From the NCBI GenBank assembly GCA_003220495.1, contig QHSP01000033.1, positions 1 through 64,000 on the forward strand: a stretch of DNA of 64,000 nucleotides, read 5' to 3'. This stretch comes from Candidatus Rokuibacteriota bacterium. Its GTDB lineage: Bacteria; Methylomirabilota; Methylomirabilia; Rokubacteriales; CSP1-6. The first letter of the stretch is position 1, and each line of letters begins with the position of its first letter. Below are positions 24,410 through 33,349 of the stretch, in pieces. The notes beneath the pieces were generated by a model. The model worked only from the letters and a program-made list of their open reading frames with translations. It was not told where the DNA came from and did not search any database. The translations under genes and the position numbers were made by a program.

Positions 24410-27400
24410 CTAGTCGCGGAGGAGTTCGCGTCGCGCGTGCGCCCGGACGAGCGGCCCGGCGCGCTCGAACGAAGTCCGAAGCGCCGGATCGCTGAGGCTG
24501 GCGGCCACCGCCTCCAGCGTCCGCAGCGCCTCCTCGGCCTCCGCGCGAGACTCGGAGCGCCGCCCGGCGCGCTCGAGCACTTCTGATAGCGAAAGCGTGG
24601 CGCGCCAGTGAGGCGGGGCGGCCGCGACCGTGAGCGCAATGGCTTTGGCGTCACGCAGCGCTCCGATGGCGGCCTCCACCTCGCCGAGCGAGGCCAGCGC
24701 CTCACCCTCGACGCGGCGGCATTCCGCGACCTGGACGGGCCACTGCGTGATATACGCCGCCGCCGCGCGCGCGGCCGCGAGGGCGCGCGCGGCCTCGCCG
24801 ACGCGGAGGGACAGCTCGGCTTCGAGTAACATCGGGCGCAGCGCGAACTTCCGAGCGCCCCCGGCCGATCGGATCGCCGCGGCGACGTGCTCCGAGGCTT
24901 TGGCGATCTCGCCGGCCGCCACGAGGTCCTCGGCGAGCCCGCTATGCGCGTCGGCGATCCACAGCGCGGTGCCGAGCTTCACCGCGATGTCAAGCATCTC
25001 TCCGTGCAGATCGCGTGCGCGGCCGACGTCGCCGCAGGCGAGGGCGGTGCGGCCCAGCACCGCCAGCGCGAGCGCCGTCCACTCGCGGTGGTCGATCTCA
25101 CGCGCGATCGTCAAGCAGGCGGTTGCCTCCCGCTGGGCCAGGTCGAGGGCGCCCAGGGGCATGGCCGATTCGGCGGCGATGACGTGCGCGTAAGCTTCGC
25201 CGCCGGGAGCATCGATCGCCGTGAAGATCTCGAGCGCGCGGCGCAGCGAGGGCTCCCCGGCCCGCCAGCCGGCGCGATACGTCTGGACGGCGCCCAGGGT
25301 CAGGAGCGCCGAGGCCTCGGTGGGCCGATCGCCGAGGTCGCGCAGGCGATGGGCCGCGTCCTCGGCATACCGAATGCTCGCCTCGACGTCGACGACCAGC
25401 CACGCGTTCATCGCGAGCATCTCGAGGGTGCGCGCCTGACCGAGCTCGTCGCCCAGCGCGGCCAGCAACTGCAACGCCTGCTCGAGCTCGCGCCGGCCTT
25501 CGTCCACCTGCGCGAGGTTCAGCTGCATGATGCCCAGGCCCGCCCGCGCCTCGGCCAGCGCGCGGTGATCGCCGGTGTCCTCGATCACCGCGACCGCCTG
25601 TCGGGTCAACGCGAGACCGCGCGCGTAGTCCTTGTGGCCGCCCCACAACGCACCGAGCGCGGCGAGGAGTCGGCCGCGCGTCAAGGCATCGCCGGCCGCC
25701 TCGGCCAGCGCCAGCGCGGCGTCGAGGTCGGCGCGGGCAGCCTCGAAGGCACCGAGCGTGGAGTGCACGTCGGCGCGGGCCTCGAGCAGCGCCGAGCGCT
25801 CCGGTCCAGGCGTCCCGGCGCGCTCGCTGGCCGCCATCGCCTGGTCGTAGAGCGCGAGGGCCTCGCGGTTGGCGTGGGCACGACGTGCGGCCGCCGCGGC
25901 GAGGCGCGCGTAGCGCGCGGCGTCGGGCCATGCCGCGGCCTCGTAGTAGTGGTGCGCGAGCACGGGCGCCAGCTCGTCCGCGCGCTCGCGCTCCCGCCGG
26001 CGCAGGGCCTCGGCCGCGCGCCGATGCAGCTCGTGGCGGCGCGCCGCGATAAGGGTGGCGCGCGCGACCTCCTGCGTGAGCGCGTGCTTGAAGACGTAGA
26101 CGGGCTCCTCGGCGTCCGTCTTGGCGTAGACGAACTCCAGACGCGCAAGCTCGGCCAGTGGCGCGCCGAGCGGCCCTGGCTCCTCGCTGATCGCCTCCAG
26201 GAGCGCGACCGGGAACTCGCGTCCGAGGATCGAGGCCGTCTGCAGCACGCGCTTGGGCGTCTCGGGCAGCCGGTCGATGCGCGCCGTCAGCACGCCGTGC
26301 ACCGTGTCGGGGACGGCGATCGCCTCGGGGCCGCCGGCGTGATCGGCGACCACGCGAGCCAGCTCTTCGAGGAAGAACGGGTTGCCTTCAGCCCGGTCGA
26401 GGATACGCCGGGCAAGCGGGTCCGCAGGCTGCACCCGGGGGGCGATGGCGCTGACGATGGCCAGGCTCGCCTGCGGTCCCAGGGGCCGCAGGGCGAGCTG
26501 CGTCACGTACGAGCGTTCGCTCCAGGGCGGGCGGTACCCTGGACGGTAGGTCGCGAGCAGCATCACGGGCGCCGCCGCGATGCGTTCGACGAGAGCGCCC
26601 AGAAAGGCCTCCGAGGTCTGGTCGATCCAGTGCAGGTCCTCGACGAGGAGGACGAGGGGCTGGCGCCGGCTCGATCGCACCAGGAGCTCGAGCAGCGTGT
26701 CGAACGTGCGCGCCATCAGCGCCCCGGACTCGAGGGCCGCGAGCCGCTCGTCCGTCGCCTTGATCCCGAGCAGGTGGACGAGATACGGAGCGCGATTGGC
26801 AGCGTCCATGCCCACGGCCGCGAGCGTAGCGCCGAGCCGCGTGAGCACTTGCTCGGGCGTATCAGTGTCCGCGATACCGCTGACCGAGCGCAGCAGGTCG
26901 AGGACCGGGACGTACGGGATCGCGCTACCGTACGACAGGCAGCGGCCCTCGAATCGCGTGATCCCGCGCTCGCCGAGCGCACGGGCGAACTCGAAGACGA
27001 GGCGCGACTTGCCGGTGCCGGGCTCCCCGACCACCGATGTCGCGTGGCCGCGACCCGCCTCCACCTCGGACAGCAGATCGGTCAACGTGCGCAGCTCACG
27101 CTCGCGGCCCACGAAGAGACTCGAGCTGCGACCGGGCGCCGCCGGGCCGACGCGCCGAGTGCCCCGTCCGGTGAGCTCGTGGACGACGAGGGGCTCCGTC
27201 CGGCCCCGGATCGGAGTCGGGCCCCGCGAGTGGAGCCGCACTTCTTCGCCCACCAGGCGCGCGGTCGCGTCGCTGAGCAAGATACGACCGGGCTCGGCCA
27301 GCTGCTGTAGACGAGCCGCGAGATGGGTGACGTCGCCGACCGCGGTGTAGTCCATCCGGAGGTTGTCGCCGATGGCACCCACGACCACGAAGCCGGTATG

Positions 27401-27973
27401 CAGTCCCATCCGGAGGGTCAGGTGTACATCGCCGCCGGTCGACACGGCCATCGCGTGCGACTCGATCGCGCTTCGGATGTCGAGCGCGGCCAGTACCGCC
27501 CGGCGCGCGTGGTCCTCGTGCGCGATCGGCGCGCCGAACAGCGCCATGAAACCGTCGCCCAGGAACTGATTGACAGTGCCCTCGTAGCGATGGACCTCAG
27601 CCAGCGCGCGGTCGAAGAAGCGGCTCAGCAGCGCGTGCATTTCGTCGGGGCCGAGCTGCTCGGCGAGCGCCGTCGAACTGACGACGTCGCAGAACAGCAC
27701 GGTCACCGGCTTGCGCTCGCCTTGCAGGGTGCTGCGCGACGTGAGGATCTTTTCGGCGAGATGCCGGGGCGTATAGGCTTCCGGCGCGGCGGCTCGGTTC
27801 GCCGTCTCGACCGCCTGGCCGCAGGCCGGACAGAATCTCGCCCGCTCCGACAGGTCGGCGCCGCACGCCGCACAGCGTGAGCCCATCGGCGCGCCGCAGG
27901 CGGCGCAGAAGCGGGCGCCGAGCGGGGCGATTTCCTGGCAGCGTGGGCACGCGCGGCCGGCGGGCTCGGCCAT
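24410..27973 (-). CDS. Zinc-ribbon / class III cyclase-like / AAA ATPase / TPR regulator
   Basis: 1187 residues. Residues 9-52 hold four CxxC zinc-ribbon pairs. Residues 85-265 are a class III nucleotide cyclase domain with metal Asp D96 (FCDVVSST) and D140 (LGDGFMALFG) and catalytic R221. The transition-state Asn of the usual VNLAARL is His217 (VTHLAARL), so activity is uncertain. A P-loop GEPGTGKS at 316-323 and Walker B LVLLVEDLHW define a STAND-like AAA ATPase. From about 640 to the end are TPR-like helical repeats. Such proteins couple nucleotide signalling to protein interaction. A TGGGATAAT sequence ends 7 bp before the ATG, indicating a leaderless start. Confidence 0.9.
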   Translation of the reverse strand: MAEPAGRACPRCQEIAPLGARFCAACGAPMGSRCAACGADLSERARFCPACGQAVETANRAAAPEAYTPRHLAEKILTSRSTLQGERKPVTVLFCDVVSSTALAEQLGPDEMHALLSRFFDRALAEVHRYEGTVNQFLGDGFMALFGAPIAHEDHARRAVLAALDIRSAIESHAMAVSTGGDVHLTLRMGLHTGFVVVGAIGDNLRMDYTAVGDVTHLAARLQQLAEPGRILLSDATARLVGEEVRLHSRGPTPIRGRTEPLVVHELTGRGTRRVGPAAPGRSSSLFVGRERELRTLTDLLSEVEAGRGHATSVVGEPGTGKSRLVFEFARALGERGITRFEGRCLSYGSAIPYVPVLDLLRSVSGIADTDTPEQVLTRLGATLAAVGMDAANRAPYLVHLLGIKATDERLAALESGALMARTFDTLLELLVRSSRRQPLVLLVEDLHWIDQTSEAFLGALVERIAAAPVMLLATYRPGYRPPWSERSYVTQLALRPLGPQASLAIVSAIAPRVQPADPLARRILDRAEGNPFFLEELARVVADHAGGPEAIAVPDTVHGVLTARIDRLPETPKRVLQTASILGREFPVALLEAISEEPGPLGAPLAELARLEFVYAKTDAEEPVYVFKHALTQEVARATLIAARRHELHRRAAEALRRRERERADELAPVLAHHYYEAAAWPDAARYARLAAAAARRAHANREALALYDQAMAASERAGTPGPERSALLEARADVHSTLGAFEAARADLDAALALAEAAGDALTRGRLLAALGALWGGHKDYARGLALTRQAVAVIEDTGDHRALAEARAGLGIMQLNLAQVDEGRRELEQALQLLAALGDELGQARTLEMLAMNAWLVVDVEASIRYAEDAAHRLRDLGDRPTEASALLTLGAVQTYRAGWRAGEPSLRRALEIFTAIDAPGGEAYAHVIAAESAMPLGALDLAQREATACLTIAREIDHREWTALALAVLGRTALACGDVGRARDLHGEMLDIAVKLGTALWIADAHSGLAEDLVAAGEIAKASEHVAAAIRSAGGARKFALRPMLLEAELSLRVGEAARALAAARAAAAYITQWPVQVAECRRVEGEALASLGEVEAAIGALRDAKAIALTVAAAPPHWRATLSLSEVLERAGRRSESRAEAEEALRTLEAVAASLSDPALRTSFERAGPLVRAHARRELLRD

Positions 27974-28418
27974 GCGCTGGATTATCCCACTGCGGTCAGT
28001 TTCGGCCGTGGCTGTCCTACCTCACCGCGTCCATTTCTGATCGCTGGCCTTCGGCCCGGCCGGAGCCTTCGGCGCCGACTTCGCCATCGAACATTTCGCC
28101 CCGCGACCGTGAACGACGCGGAGTTAGCCGACGCGCTCGTCTGATAGACTCAGGCTGCAATCAGCGTGCAATGAAATCGCGTATTTTTGAATTCTGCAAG
28201 TTCGATCGTGTCCCGTCGGGGAATCACCCGCAAGGGCGAACGCCCGGGCGGTGAACGCGGCGTGGCGTCGCGTGCTCGCTCGGGCCCACGTCCGCTACCG
28301 AATCCGGAGCAGCTGAGGCACACGCTCGCCAGCGTGCTCCTCTCGCGCAACGCCCCCCTACTCGACGTGCCGCGGGTGGGCGGCTGCGGGTAGGCTAGGC
28401 AAAGGGAGAGTCCTTGAC
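27974..28418. other. 445-bp intergenic region without a supported gene
   Basis: The region separates two divergent genes. It contains a relatively AT-rich patch (about 28168-28205) inside GC-rich flanks and a short plus-strand open frame (28187-28393) of low-complexity Arg/Gly/Pro composition with no recognisable family. I see no tRNA or convincing hairpin. It probably carries the promoter for the aldo/keto reductase, but no clear -35/-10 pair stands out. Confidence 0.4.
27981..27989 (-). promoter_or_regulatory. Extended -10 promoter of the cyclase/AAA gene (leaderless arrangement)
   Basis: Minus-strand TGGGATAAT (27989-27981) fits an extended -10 (TGn + GATAAT). The ATG at 27973 is 7 bp further on, and no ribosome site intervenes. 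Confidence 0.45.
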
Positions 28419-29387
28419 ATGTTGATGCGACGGTTAGGTCGGACCGGGCTGCGGGTGTCCGGGCTATGTCTCGGCGGCAACACGTTCGGCTGGACCACTG
28501 ACCAGAAAGCCTCGGAGGCGGTACTCGACGCCTACGTCGAGGCCGGTGGCAACTTCATCGACACGGCGGATGTGTATTCACGCTGGGTGCCCGGCCACAA
28601 AGGCGGAGAGTCCGAGGAAGTCCTCGGCACGTGGATGAAGACGCGTGGCACTCGTCGCGCCGTCATCATCGCCACCAAGGTGATGGGGCCGATGGGGTCC
28701 GGCCCGAACGACACCGGGCTCTCACGCCAGCACATCGTCGAGGGCGTCGAGGACTCGCTGCGGCGGCTGCAGACCGACTTCATCGATCTCTATCAGGCGC
28801 ACTGGGACGACCGCGACACGCCGCTCGAGGAGACGTTGCGCGCGTTCGACGATCTGATCCGCCAGGGCAAGGTGCGCTACATCGGCGCCTCGAACTACCA
28901 CGCGTGGCGCCTGACGCGCGCGCTCTGGGAGAGCGACCGGCGCGCCTACGCGCGTTACGAGTCGATCCAGCCGAAATACAACCTCGTCTTCCGCGACGAG
29001 TACGAGCGCGAGCTCGAGCCGCTCTGTCTCGAGCAGTCGATCGGCGTCATCCCCTACTCATCGCTCGGCAGCGGCTTTCTCTCCGGCAAGTACCATCGCG
29101 GCCGCGATCTGCCGAAGACCGCGCGCGCCGGCAACGTGCAGAAGGTCTACATGACCGACCGCGGCTTCACGGTGCTGGAGGCGGTCGAGAAGGTCGCGGC
29201 GGCCGCGGGCGCGACTCCGGCGCAAGTCGCGCTGTCGTGGCTCGCCCATCGGCCCGGCATTACCGCGCCGATCGCCAGCGCCACCTCGGTGACGCAGCTC
29301 AAAGAGCTGCTCGGTGGGATCGAGCTCCAGCTCGACTCGGATGCGCGCGCAGCGCTCGATCGCGCGAGCGCCTGGCTGGAAAGCTAG
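28419..29387 (+). CDS. Aldo/keto reductase
   Basis: 322 residues of the NADPH-dependent AKR TIM barrel. The catalytic tetrad is D48 and Y53 (FIDTADVYS), the Lys in IIATKVMGP and the His in YQAHWDD. C-terminal cofactor segments are GVIPYSSLGSGFLSGKY and the IASATSVTQL loop, as in YghZ/Tas-like enzymes. It should reduce a carbonyl or oxidise an alcohol. The GGGAGAG site precedes the ATG at 28419; a second in-frame ATG is two codons later. It is convergent with the MoaD/xanthine-dehydrogenase operon. Confidence 0.92.
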   Translation: MLMRRLGRTGLRVSGLCLGGNTFGWTTDQKASEAVLDAYVEAGGNFIDTADVYSRWVPGHKGGESEEVLGTWMKTRGTRRAVIIATKVMGPMGSGPNDTGLSRQHIVEGVEDSLRRLQTDFIDLYQAHWDDRDTPLEETLRAFDDLIRQGKVRYIGASNYHAWRLTRALWESDRRAYARYESIQPKYNLVFRDEYERELEPLCLEQSIGVIPYSSLGSGFLSGKYHRGRDLPKTARAGNVQKVYMTDRGFTVLEAVEKVAAAAGATPAQVALSWLAHRPGITAPIASATSVTQLKELLGGIELQLDSDARAALDRASAWLES

Positions 29388-29400
29388 CGGGCGGCTTCGT

Positions 29401-29646
29401 TCATCCTCCGGCGATCTGCGGGAGGATGAACACTTCGCTGTCGGGATCGATCGGCTGGAGGAGCGTCTCCTGATAGATCTGGCCGTCGATCGCGACGGCC
29501 ACGCCGTCCTCGAGGTGCGGACCGAGCTCGGGGTGGAGCGCGGCGAGCTGCTGATAGAGCTGCTTCACGGACGTCGCCGGCAGATTGAACTCGGCGACGC
29601 CCCCCGTGAGCTGCGCGAGGTTACCGATCAGAACCACTCGCGCCAT
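29401..29646 (-). CDS. MoaD/ThiS-family ubiquitin-like sulfur carrier
   Basis: 81 residues with beta-grasp pattern and the functional C-terminal Gly-Gly (PQIAGG), which would be adenylated and thiocarboxylated to donate sulfur. MoaD serves molybdopterin synthase; ThiS serves thiamine. It overlaps by 26 bp the end of the molybdopterin-binding subunit gene in another frame, so it is almost certainly co-translated with the molybdoenzyme and probably dedicated to its cofactor. No MoaE or E1-like gene is nearby. It is the last gene of the operon. Confidence 0.85.
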   Translation of the reverse strand: MARVVLIGNLAQLTGGVAEFNLPATSVKQLYQQLAALHPELGPHLEDGVAVAIDGQIYQETLLQPIDPDSEVFILPQIAGG

Positions 29647-31924
29647 TGGCGCCCTTCTCCTTGAGCGCCTTCAGCACCTTGGGCGGCGACATCGGAAGCT
29701 CGGTGAAGCGGATGCCGGTCGCCGCTTCCATCGCGTTGGCGATCGCTCCCAGCGGCGGCACGATCGGCGTCTCGCCGACGCCGCGCACGCCGTACGGGTG
29801 CTTGGGGTTCGCTACCTCGACCAGGATCGCGTCGATCATCGGCACGTCGGAGGCCACGGGCATCCGGTAGTCGAGGAAGCCCGCGTTCTGCAGCTTCCCG
29901 TCCTCGCCGTAGATGTATTCCTCGTTCAACGCCCAGCCGATGCCCTGGACCGCGCCGCCCTGGAACTGGCCCTCGACGTAGCTCGGGTGGATGGCGCGCC
30001 CGGCGTCCTGCGCGACCGTGTAGCGCAGAATCGTCACGCGCCCGGTCTCCGGATCCACCTCGAGATCGACCAGGTGCGTGCCGAGGCTCGGGCCCGCGCC
30101 CTGGGCGTTGATCCGGCCGTAGCCGCCAATCGGGCCGCCGGTCTTGCCGGCGATCTTCGCAAAGTCGGCGATCGACATCGGCTTGAACTTCTCGGCCGCC
30201 GACCCGAGCGCCCTGACGGAGCCGCCCGAGAACTCGACCTGGTCGGGCTTGAGCTCCCAGAGCTTGGCCGCGCGCGCGCAGAGCTCGGTCTTGATCTGCT
30301 TGGCCGCCTCGACGATCGCCATCGAGCCCGAGAACGCGGAGCGACTGCCGCCGGTAAGGAAGGTGAAGCCGAGCGAGCCGGTGTCGCCGATGATCGGACG
30401 CACCTTGTCGTAGGGGATCCCGAGCTCGTCGGCCGCGACCATCGACAAGGATGCGCGCAGCCCGCCGATGTCGGGGGTGCCGGCCATCAAGGACACGGTG
30501 CCGTCCTCGTTGATCGTGAGCGACGCGCACGTCTCGCCGCCGATGTTGAACCAGAAGCCCGACGCGACGCCGCGGCCCTGCCACTTCCGGAGCGGCGTGT
30601 TCCAGTGCTCGGTCTTCTTGATCGAGTTGAGCGTCTCCTCCAGGCCGATCGGCCCGAACTTCGGACCGTACGCGGCCTTGGTGCCCTCGCGCGCCGCGTT
30701 CATCATGCGCAGCTCGATCGGGTCGAGGCGGAGCTTCTTGGCGATCTCGTCGACGACGCTTTCGACGGCGAATTCGGAGATCGGCGCGCCGGGCGCCCGG
30801 TAGGCCGCCACCTTCGGGCGGTTCGAGACGACGTCGTAGCCGATCACCTTGACGTTCTCGATGTCGTACGGCGCGTACGCGCACATGACACCGGGCTGCA
30901 CCGGCGAGCCCTGGAAGGCTCCCGCCTGATACTTGAGCTCGGCGAAGCCGGCGACGAACTTGCCGTCCTTCGTCGCGCCCATCTTCACCTTGACCGTGGC
31001 GCCCGACGTCGGGCCCGAGGCCTTGAACACTTCCTCGCGCGACATGACCATCTTCACCGGGCGCTTGGCCTTGCGCGAGAGCGCGATGGCCAGGGGCTCG
31101 AGGTAGACGACGGTCTTGCCGCCGAAGCCGCCGCCGATCTCCGAAGCGGTGACGCGGATCTTGCTGATGTCCAGGCCCAGCAAGCGCGCGCAGTGGGCGC
31201 GCACGATGAAGTGGCCCTGCGTGCAGCACCAGAGCTCGGTCGACCCGTCCTCGGACACGCTCGCCAGCGCCGCGTGCGGCTCGATGTAGCCCTGGTGCAC
31301 CGGCGCGGTCTTGAACTCGCGCTCGACGACGACGTCGGCCTTCTTGAAGCCGGCCTCGATGTCGCCCAGCGAGATCTCGACGCGCTTGGCCACGTTCGAG
31401 GGCTTCTCGGGCTTGGGCTCCACGCCGGCAGTGAAGAGATCGTCGTGCAGGAGCGGCGCGCCCGGCTCCATCGCCTCGACGACGTCGATCACGTGCGGGA
31501 GCACCTCGTACTTCACGTCGATGAGCTTCAGCGCGCGCCGGGCGATCGCGGTGCTCGTGGCGGCGACCGCGGCCACCGCGTGGCCTTCGTACAGGGCTTT
31601 CTCGCGCGCCATGACGTTCCGGACGACGTCCTTGTAGTTCATCATCATCTCGCCGGCCGGGATGAACTCCGAGGGCTGGTCGGCGAAATCGGCGCGGGTG
31701 ATCACGGCCTTCACCCCGGGCAGCGCCTCGGCCTTCGAGGTATCGATCGAGATGATCCGCGCGTGCGGATGGGGGCTCCGCAGCACGCGGCCGATGAGCT
31801 GGCCGGGCAGGCTGAAGTCGGCGCCGAAGCGCGCGCGCCCGGTCACCTTGTCGACGCCGTCCGGGCGGATCGTGCGGGTCCCGACGTAGCTCTGCGCGTG
31901 CCCGTTCGTCAGTGTCTCGGCCAT
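29621..31924 (-). CDS. Xanthine dehydrogenase-family molybdopterin-binding (large) subunit
   Basis: 767 residues. The start at 31924 (MAETLTNGHAQSYVGTRTIR) lies 2 bp after the stop of the iron-sulfur gene; a longer open frame upstream is a shadow. Early RPDGVDKVTGRARFGAD and LRSPHPHARI are typical. SEIGGGFGGK contacts the cofactor, and the catalytic Glu is in VRGVGETPIVPPLGA near the C-terminus. It hydroxylates an aromatic heterocycle or aldehyde, or oxidises CO or carboxylates, depending on the active-site loop. No AYxCSFR loop of CO dehydrogenase is seen, so it is a hydroxylase-type member. It forms a trimer unit with the FeS and FAD subunits. Confidence 0.94.
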   Translation of the reverse strand: MAETLTNGHAQSYVGTRTIRPDGVDKVTGRARFGADFSLPGQLIGRVLRSPHPHARIISIDTSKAEALPGVKAVITRADFADQPSEFIPAGEMMMNYKDVVRNVMAREKALYEGHAVAAVAATSTAIARRALKLIDVKYEVLPHVIDVVEAMEPGAPLLHDDLFTAGVEPKPEKPSNVAKRVEISLGDIEAGFKKADVVVEREFKTAPVHQGYIEPHAALASVSEDGSTELWCCTQGHFIVRAHCARLLGLDISKIRVTASEIGGGFGGKTVVYLEPLAIALSRKAKRPVKMVMSREEVFKASGPTSGATVKVKMGATKDGKFVAGFAELKYQAGAFQGSPVQPGVMCAYAPYDIENVKVIGYDVVSNRPKVAAYRAPGAPISEFAVESVVDEIAKKLRLDPIELRMMNAAREGTKAAYGPKFGPIGLEETLNSIKKTEHWNTPLRKWQGRGVASGFWFNIGGETCASLTINEDGTVSLMAGTPDIGGLRASLSMVAADELGIPYDKVRPIIGDTGSLGFTFLTGGSRSAFSGSMAIVEAAKQIKTELCARAAKLWELKPDQVEFSGGSVRALGSAAEKFKPMSIADFAKIAGKTGGPIGGYGRINAQGAGPSLGTHLVDLEVDPETGRVTILRYTVAQDAGRAIHPSYVEGQFQGGAVQGIGWALNEEYIYGEDGKLQNAGFLDYRMPVASDVPMIDAILVEVANPKHPYGVRGVGETPIVPPLGAIANAMEAATGIRFTELPMSPPKVLKALKEKGANGASGSDR

Positions 31925-31926
31925 GG

Positions 31927-32403
31927 TTATCCCTTTCTCATCGTCGCGGCCGCGTCCTTCACCGCGCTCACGATCTTGTCGTACCCGGTGCACCGGCAGA
32001 GGTTGCCGGCCAGCCAGAATCGGATCTCGTGCTCCGACGGCTCGGGCGTGCGCTCCAGCAGCGCCTTGCTGGCCACCAGGAACCCCGGCGTGCAGATCCC
32101 GCACTGAAGCGCCGCGTGCTCCAGGAAGCGCTGCTGCAACGGATGGAGCGTCTCGCCCTTCGCCATGCCCTCGATCGTCTCGATGCGCCGCCCGCCGACC
32201 TCGCAGCCCAGCACGAGGCAGGAGCAGACCAGGCGCCCGTCGAGCGTCACGCTGCACGCGCCGCAGTCACCGGAGGCGCAGCCTTCCTTGCTGCCGGTGA
32301 GGTTCAGGGTGTCGCGGAGCACGTCCAGAAGCGTCTCTTCGGTCTCGCAGAGGAACTCGACCGCGTCGCCGTTCACGATTGCTTCGATGTGGTGCTTGGC
32401 CAT
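31927..32403 (-). CDS. Xanthine dehydrogenase-family 2Fe-2S (small) subunit
   Basis: 158 residues. First cluster (plant-type ferredoxin fold): C(x4)C(x2)C in GCASGDCGAC with a fourth Cys in LVCSC. Second cluster: QCGICTPG and LCRCTGY in the helical domain. It passes electrons from the molybdenum centre to FAD. The ATG at 32403 overlaps the TGA of the FAD subunit by one base; the TAA is 2 bp before the large subunit. The longer open frame beginning at 32514 is rejected because of this junction. Confidence 0.95.
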   Translation of the reverse strand: MAKHHIEAIVNGDAVEFLCETEETLLDVLRDTLNLTGSKEGCASGDCGACSVTLDGRLVCSCLVLGCEVGGRRIETIEGMAKGETLHPLQQRFLEHAALQCGICTPGFLVASKALLERTPEPSEHEIRFWLAGNLCRCTGYDKIVSAVKDAAATMRKG

Positions 32404-33263
32404 CAGCTCGTCCTCGCTCGGTCCAGCGCGATCAGGGCCGCTCGTCGCGTCAGCACGGCGGCCACGTCGGTGCGGAACTCGACCGTTCCTCGCTTGTCGT
32501 CGATGGGCCGGCACGCCGCTCGCGCCGCCGCCTCGAGCCGCCGCTGGGCCGGCGCGTCGAGCCGGCTTCCCACGATGGCCTGCGCCGCCTCCTGAACGAG
32601 CAGGACCCGTGCCGCTACCGCGCCCAGCGACACCCGCGCGGCGGAGATCGTCCCGGCGCCGTCGAGCGTCAAGCTCACGCCCGCTCCGACAACGGCGATG
32701 TCCATTTCCGTGCGCGGGATGAAGCGCAGGTACGCGTCGCTCGATCTGGGCGGACGTGGCGGCAGCAAGAAGGAGACGACGATCTCGCCCTTCTTCAGGG
32801 CGAGCTTGCGGGGCCCGAGCATGACGTCCTCGACCGGCAGATCGCGCCGGCCTTGCGGCCCGGCCAGAGTCGCGACCGCTCCGGCGGCGATGAGCGCCGG
32901 CACGCTGTCAGCCGCCGGCGAGCCGTTACAGAGGTTGCCCCCGAGGGTCGCCCGCCCCTGGACCTGGGTGGATCCGATCAGGTTCGCGGCCTCGACCACA
33001 CCCGGCCAAGCTCGCTTGAGCTTCGCATGCTCCTTGAGCTCGGCCCCGGTCACGGCGGCGCCGATGCGCCATCCGCCCTTTTCTTCCCTGACGGCGCGGG
33101 TCTCGGCGATCTTCTTGATGTCGACGATCAGCTCCGGATCGACGACGTCGGCGCGCATCTGGACGAGGAGGTCGGTGCCGCCGGCCAGCACGCGCGCCTC
33201 GCCCGTCGCCGCCGAGAGCAGGGCGACCGCTCCCTCTACCGATTCTGGTGCCTCGTAGCGCAT
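32403..33263 (-). CDS. Xanthine dehydrogenase-family FAD-binding (medium) subunit
   Basis: 286 residues of the CoxM/CutM type. FAD contacts: ARVLAGGTDLLVQMRAD near the N-terminus (pyrophosphate loop) and ATLGGNLCNGSPAAD at about 124-138. The C-terminal domain (DLPVEDVMLGPRKLALKKGE onward) is typical. It takes electrons from the FeS subunit and passes them to NAD or another acceptor. It is the first gene of the four-gene operon (FAD, FeS, Mo, MoaD). No strong promoter is seen in the 86 bp upstream. Confidence 0.95.
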   Translation of the reverse strand: MRYEAPESVEGAVALLSAATGEARVLAGGTDLLVQMRADVVDPELIVDIKKIAETRAVREEKGGWRIGAAVTGAELKEHAKLKRAWPGVVEAANLIGSTQVQGRATLGGNLCNGSPAADSVPALIAAGAVATLAGPQGRRDLPVEDVMLGPRKLALKKGEIVVSFLLPPRPPRSSDAYLRFIPRTEMDIAVVGAGVSLTLDGAGTISAARVSLGAVAARVLLVQEAAQAIVGSRLDAPAQRRLEAAARAACRPIDDKRGTVEFRTDVAAVLTRRAALIALDRARTS

Positions 33264-33349
33264 GGGCTCTGGTCTCGCCTTTCGTAAGGTTCTGAAGAAT
33301 GATCGATGATGCCGCCACGCGTGTCAACGCCTCGGCGGGCGGCGCAACC

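Noticed and set aside
24887-27310. An 807-codon open frame on the plus strand
   Set aside because: It is antisense to the cyclase/AAA/TPR gene, Arg/Gly-rich with no domains; long shadow frames are expected in GC-rich DNA.
28187-28393. Open frame in the 445-bp gap
   Set aside because: Low-complexity Arg/Gly/Pro composition, no ribosome site, no family resemblance.
28414-28419. TTGACA just before the aldo/keto reductase
   Set aside because: It overlaps the start codon, so it cannot be the -35 of this gene.
29585-32107. An 840-codon open frame on the plus strand
   Set aside because: Antisense to the molybdopterin subunit, low-complexity composition and no motifs.
31925-32257. N-terminal extension of the molybdopterin subunit
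   Set aside because: It covers the iron-sulfur gene in another frame; the start at 31924 matches the family.
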